From Brienomyrus brachyistius (Eukaryota; Chordata; Actinopteri; Osteoglossiformes; Mormyridae), in contig NC_064553.1 in assembly GCF_023856365.1 (NCBI RefSeq), positions 19,741,453 to 19,805,452 on the forward strand: a stretch of 64,000 bases of DNA, written 5' to 3'. Positions 10,926 through 24,900 of the stretch are shown in pieces. Numbering within the stretch: position 1 is the first letter of the stretch; each line of letters opens with the position of its first letter. The position numbers and the translations under genes were made by a program. The notes under the pieces were generated by a model. That model did no database searches. It worked only from the letters and a program-made list of their open reading frames with translations, and was not told the origin of the DNA.

Positions 10926-11757
10926 GCAGTGGCGTTACAATACCTGATTTCAGGTATCTCACCTGATTTCACCAGGTGAATAGGAGCTGAATTTCGACGT
11001 CAAGGTACAAATGGGTCACAAAAAGGATTCCTTCTTTCCGTGAATCTGGATTAGCAGTTGCACAACATTTTACTTTAATATGCCTCTAATTTGTTTATGT
11101 TTTGGCTTTGTTCTTTACAGTAACTTTTCTGGAGGACTGAATACGGCAAACATGACTGATAACTAATATGTAACAACTGTACAGTATACAAATATTTTTG
11201 GTAGACGACCATACTTTTTTTTATTATAGTCTTACAGTTTCTACTTTGCATGCCAACAACTATTTTGAGTGGTAGTGTTTTCATTTCTTTGTGAGTTTAG
11301 TTAGAATTTTAGGGTTTGTGCTTAGTGGATTGATTAAAGGAGAGGAGATTTTAGGAAATGTTTTAGCAATTCAGAAAAACTGTAAAATGTTAAGGCATGT
11401 CAGACTACTTTGAAAGTGGGTGAAAGGCCTCAGACTCCAAAGCGTTACAGTAAATACTTATTATGCTATGTTTCTTTTATGTTCCTCTTTCTGAGTCTGG
11501 TACTATGACAAAAAATTCCCAATCTATCTATACAGTGCTACTTTATCATTCCATCCTCTGTGCAATGTAGTGATGTAAAGTGCTGTCAGCAAAACAGCAT
11601 GATACTACCACCACCCTGCTTGACCAGTTCAGTGTTCTTAGGTTAAGAAAGCAACCTCACCTTGATCCCCTGCAAACATATATCTTTTCATTGTGGTCAA
11701 GCAGAGATGTTAATGACACATTTACACGTCATTGTAACTGCCCCCCATCCCCACCCC

Positions 11758-12375
11758 GTGAATATGCAGCCATCAGCAGCCTTTCAGACTGTTAGCCAGA
11801 CAGAACACACTAAGGAATGTGTCTGTTTTATTCATGCACAGTACAGAACCTTATGTTTTTTTATTTTTCATTTTCCATTCTGTCCACCTTTATTCTCCAC
11901 AATCAACCTTATTACTTTATTTAGGCCTGTAATTAGTCTGTTACACACATCTTGGGTCACTCTCCTCTCCCAACATAACTCTTGCTTGGACACGCTGCTG
12001 CTTTGTATCTGGCTTGGCCTCCTTGCAGATGAAGTAGTTCATGTGCCAAACAAGCTTAAAATCTGTTTAATTTTCATATACCACACTGTCCCTCATTGCT
12101 TGACAATATCAGTCTTATTACTTTGTTTAGGTCTGTAATTATTATACTGCACACATCGTGGGTCCGCCTCATCTCAAAAAGGTGAAATAAAATACAAAAT
12201 TCTAATTTCATCAATAAATTGACTAAAAACACATTTTGCTAGTTTTAGGTTATCTTTGCCTTACAACAGAAACAATTTCTTACATTTCACAGGCCATTTA
12301 TTGCAGTGTAGTCAGTTTATTAATGAAATTGGTATTTTATCTAAATATAACAAAATTATACTTGCTTAGATTTTC
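11758..12375 (+). repeat. ~615-bp repeat unit, copy 2, with an extra internal partial copy
   Basis: It repeats the three blocks of 10311-10925 in the same order and orientation. An additional partial copy of the middle block lies at 11866-11980 (cttattactttatttaggcc), so that block occurs three times within 1.6 kb. This suggests local duplication, or repeated insertion of one family. Confidence 0.6.
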
Positions 12376-13083
12376 ACACAGGTACTATACATATGAGTGA
12401 AATGCTTGTGTGCAAAGCCTGTCGAAGCAGCCGTAGTATGACATAAATTAAACAATCAAATTATAAGTGTAAATATATAAAACATAAACATTTGATACAT
12501 CTATGTCTGTGCAAAGGTGTACGCAGTTGTGAAACAAGAATGTACAGTTAAAGTGCAGAGGAGCGGCATGTGCAGTGTGTGGTAAATGACTGAGTGTGTA
12601 GAGAGACAGACAGACAGCAGACAGATAGATAGATAGGAACAGTCTAAAACATTCAACTTCAGAATCCCTGAGCAGTTTATGCGACCATGCACCCAACCAG
12701 CATAGTGCCTAGAAAATACAAAAAGGAATTACAAAAATATGCTGGAGCATATTTCACCCCCAGCGTGAGGGTGACAAATGAAAGTTGTGGATTGATGGCT
12801 CTCGAGTGGAAACTGTCAGCAGCTTCACTCTCTGCAACCTCCACATATCAGATAGGTAGAGGCATGGGCATCGCTGCCATTACATGTGAGAAGGACGTGT
12901 CCCCCTAACATTTCATAATTATCCATTTTGACCCCCCCCCCACATTTAACATAAAATATTAGTTCACCCAGCGCTATTTCTATTGCTTCGTGAAAGAATC
13001 CATTCCACTTGATCAATATGAGAATACATATACCATTGAAAGACCTCTCCGGGTTTTCCAGGTTACCTACAGCAACTTACCAC

Positions 13084-13130
13084 ATGCAAGTCAAGTGAAT
13101 CGTCAGTGCTAGCCATAGACAGTAAAGGTA
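13084..13130 (-). other. possible orphan first coding exon
   Basis: On the minus strand an ATG (13118) opens MASTDDSLDLHV and is followed at once by a good donor, gtaagttgctg. No continuation was found toward lower coordinates. It could be the first exon of a small gene or a relic of a mobile element. Weak evidence. Confidence 0.2.
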
Positions 13131-14830
13131 CAGGCTGCTCGATACTGGAGGAGGTAACGTCAAAGCCCCATTGCCATCTCACAATGTCCAACTTTTGATA
13201 AAACCTTATTCTTTTGTTATATTATTATAGGACTTGTGGTTGAGTCTCTAAAATAGTAATTGATTTAAATGACTTTTATTGGTAAAATTAGGTGTTTATC
13301 TGGCCTCCTAACCTTAGATTTAAATTATTAATAGTTTTATAAATATTCAAGTCTAATTTGAGTTCATTTCTTAGAGCTCAAACACTAAACTACCTTGGTT
13401 TTGATGATGTGGACAATCATAATCATTAAAATAAAAGATAAGGTTACACAATACAATAAGATGAAAAGGTTAAAGTTAAGTAACTTTGAAAGGCTAGGTG
13501 GCTTGCATTCAGATAACCTGTAAAAAACTGGTAATGGTAATATTATATGTTTTACCTATGCTCATTTATTGCATTTCTCTTTGATTTGTTTGTTCGATTC
13601 CAGTATCCAATTGTACACTTATCCCATACAATCATGCGTTTTAACTTAATTTTACGTCTTATTTGTGTATGTCTTGAATCCCTTGAATTTGTGTATGTCT
13701 TGAAGTTTAAATTTGACTGTTTTATGGGATAATATGATTTATGTTTTTATATTTTACTTTTCACAATGACCAAGAGAGAAAATATTCCTGTCAGTGTATT
13801 ATGCATGTACCATATAGCTGAAACGACAATAAAAAATACTTTGACTTGATTTGGTGACTATGCAGGAAATTTGAAAAGCTAAAGGCGTGCGTGATCGGGC
13901 GGCACTGCGTTGATTGGTATGCCTGTAACACGGTGACACACGGATCTGCCCGACATTAAATCGAGCCGCTCTTACATCTCCTTTTCTTCCCTGAACGCAC
14001 CCGAGGTCTTTTGTCGAAATAAGCGTGCGCAGCTGCTCTGACTTTTAAATTCACATGACGGTATTTTTTCAACTGTTTCAACTGAAACACATTATTGGGA
14101 AGCATTCTGGTGACATTGAGGATCGGGAATTAACTTTTTCATGATTTTTCTTTAAGTCGTTGCACGTTTCTATAACGCCATCGCGATCAGAGCAGAATGG
14201 AAGTTTACAGTAAGCGGCGTGAAGTTTGTTGATATGTTAGACGGGCTCGTAGAACATGAGCAGCAGCTGCCATCAAACTTTCCAGTTGACTCACTAGATT
14301 ATATGAAATGCAAACCTTACATACCTACGGCATTTTTAATCCTTTAATGAATTTTTTAATAGTGATTAGAGTAAAATCACGGCATAATAGTAAAGTTTAA
14401 ATATTATTTAATCATTGGTAGTAGATAAAAGGGAACTAAAAGTATATGTCAAGCAAACGGGAGCCATAGTATGTACTGTATCCGCTAAACCGTTCGGATA
14501 TTTCAGTATTTATAACTTCTGAATAGATGTCGCTGGATAATTTAAACTGTTTCAACCCGAATTGGGCGTCTGTCAGGGTGGTCCGACCTTTCCGCCGCCG
14601 AGGAATAGATTATAAGTGGGTGGATCTGTAGTGTGTGTGTATGATACCAGGTAAGATTGCTGAATGATAAAAGGATTTATGAAATTATCATTCAATTTGG
14701 CACAAGCAAAATTAGATCTATGTGCACAAATTAGAGAGGAAAGTATCTTCAGTGAAAGGCGTCGGCTTCTTTTGTAGTCGCTATAAGTCCATATGTTCAT
14801 CCTATCCTCTGTCCTGGCAAAGTCCTGGGA
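13131..14830 (+). other. rasal2 upstream region
   Basis: It holds a repeat-like end at 13800-13855 (gacaataaa...actttgacttgat) and then a CpG-containing stretch at 13860-14050. The stretch includes gcgtgcgtgatcgggcggc and acgcacccgaggtc, which is a plausible promoter zone for rasal2. No TATA box or start site can be fixed. Confidence 0.3.
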
Positions 14831-15008
14831 ATGATGGAGTCATCGCATGTAACACAAATGTACTATAGAGAAGACAGCGGCACGGTGGCTCTGTATGCTT
14901 CCAAAGATGCGGACAATCCTAAAAAGGGACGGCTGTCTCTGGATCGCTTGGTGGACAGAGTTCTTGTGGGATCTGTGTGCCACCAGCAGGGACGGATGCG
15001 CGTCTTTG
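14831..15008 (+). CDS. rasal2: rasal2 exon 1 (coding part)
   Basis: It begins [20 protein letters not shown] and ends [20 protein letters not shown] then RVF plus one base. The end matches the DRILLESVCQQQGWVRVY stretch of RASAL2. The donor is gtaagac. The frame stays open upstream of the first ATG for at least 60 bases, so the exact start is less sure than the 3' end. Confidence 0.85.
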
Positions 15009-18000
15009 GTAAGACACCTATTCACTGCTTTTGATTTGTATTACAACTTTCTACTTAAGGTTGTTCTTATTTACCAGAAAGTATAGCTCTATACAGGGTA
15101 TTCGCTGTCATCCATGGGTGTTGTTGAATGATGTAATAATTAGTAGTCAGTGGTGTCTTAGTTTAAGATTGTCAGAAGAAAAGGTGTGACTTAACTTGCT
15201 TTTTTGTATAATTGTTAACAAATCGTGTTACACCTGATACTTTCCTACCTGAATACAAGATTAACATTCATTATATTCATTTTCATGGTACAACTATCAC
15301 ACACTTGCCATTGTGGTGTTGTGTGTAGTTGGGATTGTCACCTCTGAGTGATGCCACCATGTTTTTTATTTTATTTTATTTTGTAAAGACTTTTTTTTGT
15401 GAGCCTTGTGTCAGATGTCCCTGTAAAACATGAGTAGTGTTCTCAGTTTTGCTCAGCATTCTTAGTCAAGGAGAATTTGTAATACAGCTTATGGTTCTAT
15501 GCTCCTAACTTGACCAAGACAAGGCAAGTTAATTTATATATCACAATTCACACGCAAGGCAGTTCAAAGTGCTTTAAAAAGGCAGAAGAACACATTTAAA
15601 TAGAATAGATTTAAATCACATCTTAAAAACAAAAACTTAATTAAAAATACCTAAAAGCTAAACAGTTAACTGAAATGAAATTATGTTGTACTAACAATGT
15701 ATGACTAAACTGCTGTAATTTATTGAAAAGTTGCAGCAAACAGTAATATTTTAGGCCCTGATTTAAATGAGCTTACAGTTTTAGCAGATCTCAGTTCTTC
15801 AGGAAGCTTGTTCCACAGACGGGGAGCATAGAAACGCCGCTTCACCTTGCTTGATCTTCATTCTGGGAACAACGAGTAAACCTAGTATGCGTAAATCTGT
15901 TATGTGTCTTCATCTTGCAAGACAAAGTAGAAATTCACTGAAAAGCCCATCAAAAGACTTTATATACTTTAGGCTAAACTTCAATTATACTTCAGGTACA
16001 CTTTAGGTTATTTTTACTAAATAAACAGATTGAAAGACTGAGCTTTGTGTATAGCTTCCATGACTTATAAATTCAGAGCCTAAACATTCCTACACCCCTT
16101 TGAATATCAACATATATACTGTATTCTTTTTGTTTGAAAGCAAAAAAAAGTACTTTCTTCCCAGTTAAGTGAAAAGATTTTACCCCTCCCCCCAATAGCT
16201 TCTCCTATGGCTTGTCCAACATCTTCATTATGAAACCATTAATATGAAGTGGTCAGTTCATTGTTTCTTTAATAGCCTCTACCTTACTTGTGGAATTTTG
16301 GAGTGCTTATCTCATGAAAGGGACCCAGTAAAAGGTCAATGTTTTATTAAAAAGTTCAATTCATATAGTGGATGCGCAGTAAAAACAGTGTATGTACCAT
16401 TTTGACAATTGTGATTATGTACTGTTGATGGGATATACCTATTCTCTCCTGGAACTGCTGGCCAAAGTTTTCAGTGAGGCAAACTTTAGACCAGGGGTCA
16501 CCAACATGGTGCCCACGGTCACCTAGATGCCCCCAATGACCAAATGAGTCATCCGCGGACCTGTTCTAAAAATAGCACAACTCACCAGTGAGCAGTGTCT
16601 AAAATTGAATTTTATCCTGTTGCTCTTTAGATAAGTTTAGGAGGGTGTTTCAAACTGGTAGCCCTTCGTATGGCTCAGTATCAGTGAAGTAGCTCTCAGT
16701 TTCAAAAAGGTTGGTGATCCCGGAAACTAGCACTATTCATCTTGTATCCCTAGCCTTGGACCGGGTAATTATTAACTTGGTGAATTAATCCTTAGAACGT
16801 GATGCTGACAATTAAAAAAAAAGTTTTCAACAGGGGCAACCGTTTACTGCCACTTTTGATCTGAAGAAATGAAGCAGATCAGAGCTCCCCTTCACCTCCT
16901 CAGGTTCACAATGATAAAATTTGCTGGGGGCAGGGTGCATGGCACAGTCCGAAAATACTCAAATCACTTCCCATATTAGTACAAAACATGAAATGGCATT
17001 TTACTTAATCACATAATGCACAGGTTGGGTGTCGCCGTGTTTAGCTAACTGGAGACAAACAATTTCATTGAATTAACTATCCATCCTCATTAGGACTGCC
17101 ACCTTTGATTTTAAGAAATAAATGAGACGCTTTGCAATGCATTTGGGTCAGTCCGTGCCAAATCAACCAGGGGCTCCATGGGCATCATTCCTGATTTTGA
17201 TGAAAACTTGGTATTTTGATCCTTATAGAGAACACTGAAATGTTCTCAAAGTTTTATTGAAAAATTCTGAAGCAGTCCAAAGTTATGGCCCTTTCAAATT
17301 TGGGTGCCATGCCCCTTTTTTGCACTCGCAAATCTTTTGTAAGGGTTTTCAAGGATGGATTGACCAAAGAATATCTAAGAACTGTGAACATGGCTTCTCA
17401 TTAATTCAATGATGCTACTAGTAGGTTTTTCAAATTTAAGATCTGATTTAAGTATCTCTGTCTGACAGTGCTCCTTATCATTAGATTCACATTTCAAAAG
17501 GGGTATTCTCAAAATCGACCTCTTGGCAGCTGAATGGAAAGACTTGAAAATGTCATATTTGACCCTGGGAGTATATATTGAAGGAGTTGAGTTGAGATAG
17601 TTATATTTTCGGAATTTATAGTTCAGATATGCTTCTTTCAACTGTATAAGTTTCATTCCCATCATTAACTATCTACACAGTCAACCACGCCCCCGAAGTA
17701 GGGGGTCCTGTGGGGGATTTCTCACCTGTGACCATTTTCAGATGGCAATATATCAAAAAATAAATTATTTAGAATGAGTTTGCATCTGCTTAAAGTATTT
17801 TCCTGAAATAACAAAAATATAGAAGAATATTGGATGTAGGTGTTGTGGTGACCCCACAGCTTGGGGTCAAAATCCGCAAAAAGTGAACCAAAAACTGATT
17901 TTTGCAGGTCCATAGCTTTGACGTGCTTCCCCTGAGCTTAATTTTAATGATTCTGAAAGAGCAGGGAAAAGTATACCAGGAGAGCAATTTTCAGCTCTTT

Positions 18001-18866
18001 AGCATGCTTAGAAGCGAAGATATGGTCTCCTGAAAACCCTTACAAATGACATGCAGGATTCGCAAGTGCTAAAAAGGGGCGTGGCACCCAAATTTGAAAG
18101 GGCCATAACTTTGGACTGCATCAGAATTTTTCAATAAAACTTGGGGAATTTTCAGTGTTCTCTATAAGGATCAAAATACCAAGTTTTCATCAAAATCAGG
18201 AATGATGCCCATGGAGCCCCTGGTTGATTTGGCATGGACTGACCCATTTTGAATCGGGTCAAAAGAAACTAACACCACCTAGTGTTAGTTAACCCTAACC
18301 CAACACCACTAAGCTTCATGCTTGAAAACTGTATTTAGAGTTGTACTAATAAACATTTGCATTCATGATTATTAACCTAATAATAAGTTGGGCAGTGGTC
18401 GCTTAATGGTTAGGGAAGTGCACTTGTAATTGAAAGATTGCAGGTTTGAATCCCCGACCAGCAAGTCACCACTGAGGTACCCTGAGCAAGGTACCGCCCC
18501 CAAGCACTGCTTCCAGGGTGCTGAATTAGCTTCCCCCTGCTATGTCACGACGTCACATATGGGTTAAATGCAGAGGACACATTTTGTTGCACTGTGTGTT
18601 GTGGTGTGTCAACAATAACAATTAATCACTAATACAAAATTCTGATGGATATGGCTCAGTTCTTTGGCAGTGGAAGAGCAGCAATAGACTACCTGTCAAT
18701 AACCTGCGAAGTTCTATAAATATACTGAACAGGGCTACATGGCTTGAATGAACTGTGTGCCATTGTAATACATGATAACCATACAAGTCAGCATTTGCTG
18801 ACAACAATCTATTTTAAGTCCATTGTAAAACCATTAAACGGTGTTGTGTAAATATGTTTGTATGTC

Positions 18867-18903
<37 letters not shown>

Positions 18904-21900
18904 CAGCTAGAGATCACTTGTTTGCCTGTATTTGTTTTGTGGGTAAGGAATTGGTTTACTTTTGATGAAAGAGCCAATAGTTAAAAATACTTTGATTTAT
19001 AAGTACAGTTTTTGTTGATTGTAGCTAATCCTGTGTATATACTGTAAATAAGTGTTCATTTTTTTTGTTCAGTTTTTTAATTGTGTAAAAGGAACATGTC
19101 AGTGTAATTGTGTAAAACTCTTTTGGGAAATATGAGGATTATAGTTTGCACCCATCCTGTGTATTGCATGATCACCCTCTTATTGAAAAATAAAATGCTG
19201 TGTTCTAGGGCTGCACAATTAATAATGAAAAACAAGCCACAATCTCAATTCACACCTCTATGTAATCTCATCTCTTAATTACTGTTAACTGTTTTTCTGC
19301 ATTGTACCGAGTCTCGAGCGTTCCATGATTCTACATTCTCTTTAAAGGGTGCTTTTCCAGTGCACCAGCTGCCTTTAGTTTTGGTACTTCAAGAAAGTAC
19401 TAAAAGTACGGTACTTTGAGGTGTTGGAATTACCTTTTCTGTGGTCAGAGATTGTTTGCAGAAAGGGCCTATTTATGGAGTGGTTATTATGACAGAATTC
19501 CGTGGTTGTATAAAATAGATTTGCATACTTATATTTTAGTTTCGACAACCTGTGCAGATAAGTTTTGTTTGCAAAAAACGTTTTGCACACTTGTGTTTTC
19601 AAAGTCACAGACTTTAAACTTCATTTTTGCAAGCCACATTACAACTATGAATTGGCATTACAGGTGCACAAAAAGGGAAGAAAACCATGTATTTAGATTT
19701 CTTCCTTTCCTGAAGGAGTGAAAATGGTGCAGCATTTTAATAGTCAAGCAAATCCAGCCAATAATACTTAATATAAAAGTCCAAACTATTTTTGACTGGC
19801 TGTTTGGGGCGCACGGATCCACTACATTTGCTGCTTGGGGTCTGGCAGTTACAGGTTTACAAAACTTTGAGTCCATGACAAAGCTGCCAGAAATCCTAGC
19901 ATTCTGCAGCTGCAGGATCCCTGTTTTTTTTCTAAAATAAAGATACTTGTACTTTATTATTCCACGCTTTCGCGTTTTACACACTGCAAGTTGATTCACA
20001 AAGTAGCAGGGCCAGCACGTGAATTTCTGGATTGTAGGATTTTAGAATAAGAGTCATTATGAATTCATAAAGGAAGTGCATCTTGATGATCTTTGAGCCA
20101 CAGTTCTTTTGGGAAACTTGCCCCTGTTTTGTAGTGCAGAATGCTGTCTCTAACAATCTTTGCACTGCAATGCTTTTGGAAAAGGTCTCTGTTTTGTCAC
20201 ATTCATTTTACAAGTTATGGAAGCAGCGGTCAGATCCCTGAGATGGTGAACTAGTTAGTTAAGTAAAAAGTGATGTTGACCTTAGATGCCCGACATTGGT
20301 TAAAATATCAGTATTGGCCTATATTCATTGAAAACCAAGATGTCAGCATTGGTCTGATGTGTCAGTGTTGGCTGGTATTTAAACTTCATCGATATTGAAA
20401 GTTAGCAGCACCACAGCTAAAGACACGACTACTAAAATAATGGTGATAATTGCATTGGACGATCAGCCTTTTTCCATAGCAGAGGACGAGGGATTTTATG
20501 GGCTCATTTACCAAAAGAAGTCTCAAAGTACTGGCCCGTGAGATCTTTATAATTCTTTATTTGAAATCATGTTTGATGCGTCTAATCAATAGTAATAGAA
20601 AAAATCAAATCGCCTTGGAACCTATGATGATTGTTTTTTATGGAAACTCTTTTTTTAAAGATGGTTTTATGTGATTTTATTATGACACTTCCTATAAAAG
20701 AACAAATTGGTTGTTTAATATTTTGATGTCAGTGGAATTTCTGTGACGAGTAAATTGTTGGGGAAGTAAAAATGTGAGACAAATTAGTTTTGTAGATTCA
20801 TTCATTGTGTTTCAACAATGCATTGTTTATCTTCAATAACACAATTAAAACATGGGGAAAGAGTCTACTTCCACCATAAAAGAGGAAAGAGTTAGCCGAG
20901 ACTAGGAGGAGAACTACATGCTCATGCATATCTAACACACACTTTAAATTTGATTCTTTTTTGGTAAAACTGATCAGAAAAACATTTAAAATGGTATCAG
21001 TATTTTGAAATTAATCTTTCAGAATGTTTTCAATAATGTTTCATGTTAATTTGCCTAGATTTGGTGCTGTTGGAAATGACTGCATTGTATTCCCCGGACA
21101 GCTCTGTCATTTGGTCCTCCCATATAATCCATCCTCATACCAAACTCACCAGCTTTCTATAAGTACAGTTTCTATAAGTACTTCAATAGATCACCTGGAA
21201 ATGTAAAACTTAATAAGTATGTTTTTACCTGAATGCTGTGAGTCTTTGTTGGGGTATGAAGGTCTGGAGGTATACTGTATTGCACATCCTACTTGTATGT
21301 CAATTTTCAGAATATTTCCCCACCAATTAGGTGGTTACTTATGTTCCTCTCTGTATTCTGCACAGTTTTTGTCTAAATTTGCTTTGGTGCACATCAGAAC
21401 ATGATTTCTCATTGTTTTACACTAATTTCCAAATGTTATTATACAATTGTTGTCATTTGGCATACTTTTCAGTTTCTTTAGTCTTGCAGATGATGCCATA
21501 TGAACAAAAATAGCCTATTGAGACACCTCTCAATCATTGAATTCAGGTGTTTCATTCAGGCCCATTGCCGCAGGTATATAAAATCAAGCACCTAGCTTTG
21601 CAGTAAGGTTTGCAAACATTTGTGAAAGAATGGGTCATTCTGAAGGGCTTGGTGAATTCAAGCAGGGTAGTGTCATAGGATGCCACCTTCTCAATAAGTC
21701 AATTTCTTCGAAATTTCTTCCATGCTTGGTATTACCGGGTCAATTGTAAGTAGCATTATTGCAAAGTAGAAGTTCTTAGGAACAACTGAAACTCAGTCAC
21801 AATGTGGCAGGCCATGTAAAGTAAGAGAATAGGGTCACCAAGTGTTGAGGCACATAGTGTGTAAAAGTCAACAATGTTCTGTTGACTCAGTAACTGCAGA

Positions 21901-24900
21901 GTTCCAAACTTCCTCTGCTATTAACTCCAGCCAAAACTGTGGAGCTTCATGGAATGGGCTTACATGGCGGAGAAGCTGAAGATGAATCCCACGTCTCTCC
22001 CTCTGACTGTCTGATAGGCAAGTCTGGGTTTGGTGGGTGCCAGGAGAATATTACCTACCTGACTACATTGTGCCAAAGTTTAAAGTTTGGTGGAGGAGGG
22101 ACAGTGGTAGGGGTTGTTTTTCAGGGGTTGGGCTTGGCCCCTTAGTTCAAGTGAAGAGAACTCTTAATGCTTCAGTATACCAAAACATTTTGGACAATTT
22201 TTTAACAGTACGATGTCCAATGTTTTCATTCCTTTCGCAAGGCATTGCAGTATTTCATCTGCAGAAAGATCATACTGCATGAGAACTTTGACTTGCTTAA
22301 TAATGTGGAACAACTTCCTGTTTTATATATTGCTATCTAAAACACCAAATGTAAATGGAGAACACATTTAAGTTCAGAGTATATCAGCAAAATAAGATTC
22401 ACATTCAGTCTGTTGTAGGGACTGCTTTCCAACCTCATTCTTTTCTTAATTCATCCTTAATAACTTTACTGCTTAAAAAGGGTAAAGACCCCACAGACTG
22501 TTCCAGCTGCCGCCCGTTGCCCTTGTGTTTGCTCATTGGCTGCAGTCAGTGATTTGTAAATTGATTAACCTGTACCAAACTGGCTATATTATGTCCCAAC
22601 ATGCATGGCCTCCTACACGTACAGTGGGTATAAAAAGTGTACACAGCCCTGTTAAAATGCCAGGTTTTTGTGATGTAAAAAAAATGAGACCATGATAAAT
22701 CATTTCAAAATTTTTCCCACCTTTAGTGTGACCTGTACAGTTCAATTGGGAAAAACAAGCAAATTTGGTCAGGGGGGAAAAAACAATGTACTTTAAGCTT
22801 GTGGCATAAGTGCACACTCCTTTTAAAGTAATACTTTGTTGATGCACTTTTTGATTTCCATCCATCCATTTTCCAAACCGCTTATCCCATTGGGTCGCGG
22901 GGGGTCCGGAACCTATCCCGGAATCAATGGGCACGAGGCAGGGAACAACCCAGGATGGGGGGCCAGCCCATCGCAGGGCACACTCACACACCATTCACCC
23001 ACACATGCACACCTACGGGCAATTCAGCAACTCCAATTAGCCTCAGCATGTTTTTGGACTGTGGGGGGAAACCGGAGTACCCGGAGGAAACCCCACGACG
23101 ACACGGGGAGAACATGCAAACTCCACACACATGTGACCCAGGCGGAGACTCGAACCCGGGTCCCAGAGGTGTGAGGCGACAGTGCTAACCACTGCACCAC
23201 CATGCCGCCCCCCACTTTTTGATTTATTTCATATAAAAACTTAAAATCCAAATATGATCAAAATGAATATTCAAACAATATGAACCTTTACTTTCACTTC
23301 CACCTATGTTCATTTTTGACACCAGTGGAAACGCTGACAGGTTCTTAGAAGGCACCAAGACAGAATCAGCCCAGCACCAGCTCCATGTTGGTGGAAATGA
23401 GGCATATGTAACAGTTTTTAGATACACCTATAAAGCAGAGTGATACAGCTGATGTGAAATGTGTTATGATGTGAGTGTGGTTATACTCTGATAACTTAAA
23501 TGCGTCTTGTCCAATCAGATTTCTTGGTTGGAACTAACTTAAATAAATAAAAAATGATTAAAAAGCCTGACATGGGAGGGAGGCTATTTATTGAACTAAA
23601 TGGGTTGAATATTTGTATTGCTTTAATGCATGATATTAAAGTCCCTATGCTGGAAGAAAAATTTGTACGGGTGTCTTTTAAGTATAGTCAAATTAACAGA
23701 GAAAGGTCTAAAGTCTCTGCTGTGACTTCCTGTTCCTCTTAGCAGATTGGCCATAGCACCAGCAGTCAACCTATCAACATCGCACTCATCTTTCCACTGC
23801 TGCAGGAAACTGGAACCATCGTTAGCTCTCCCCATTGTTTTTGTAGTTTAGTTCCTAAAGGTTCAATGAGTCTGTTCCTTTGTGGAAACAATTTAGCTGC
23901 CGGGTTGAACCAGCTTCATGTTTTCAGACTATAATATCTGTTTAAAATCTATATTGTTTTGCAAATACCAAAGGTAGAGAATCGCATATCACGATGAACT
24001 GTTGTTACACTGCTCAAACTGCTTCCAAATTCATGAAAAATCTGCTAAAGTTATGTGTATACATTTTAAAATGCCTTCTCTGTTCCTAACAAGCCAACAT
24101 GCTGTTGCTGTTCTATCACCTATAACATGCTAAGCTGATTTTGATATTATAGTGGATGGGCTGATTCTCCCTTATTGTTTTAGTTTACCCATATGTTGTG
24201 ATTGGTTTTAAATGTCAAACTAGCATACTTTCATATGTTTAAAACACTATCGCCCCACTTAATAAAAATGTGCAGTTTTTTACGCATACTACTCTGCTTA
24301 CTGTGGTATAAGTAGTATTGTCATCTGAATATGTTATTTTGGTAGCTCTGCAGCATATTCCTCATTTGTTTTTACGTGTAATTGGAACACAATGCCCTTG
24401 TAATGAAAAATGTGATGTACTTCAAATATGTCTGAATTATTTGAGAGCGTTGCAATGTATATGTCGCTCTATGTCGACTGCAGATGTAGTATGGGGTGTT
24501 GAGGGCTGGAGCCTATCGCAGGTACAAGGTTAACCCTGGATGGGATGGGGTGTCGGTAGGGTTTCAAAATTCTGGGAATTTTCAAAGTTTTGAAAACTTT
24601 CCACAGGAATTAACGGGAACAAATGGGAATTAATCGGAATATACTAGAATTTTTTTCAACACTGCAGGTTACTTAAAATTAGTTGGGGGAAAAAAACTTC
24701 TTGCAGCATAATCTTGGTTAAAACAATGAGATGCAATGCAAAATCAGTTGAATTTCTACCCTGCACTGTGCATTCCTTCATCAAGTGCATAGATTTCTAG
24801 AATCCAGCACACTATAGCGGGACTGTTTAAGCCATACTACTGCATTTGAACCCAGGACTACATCCCGGCAAGAAGATTTTGATGGTATTGCTGGGTTAAA

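Noticed and set aside
22836..23251. Several frames of 70-110 residues on both strands, repeated at 32.5-32.9 kb
   Set aside because: They are translations of the SINE; the same frames recur at each copy.
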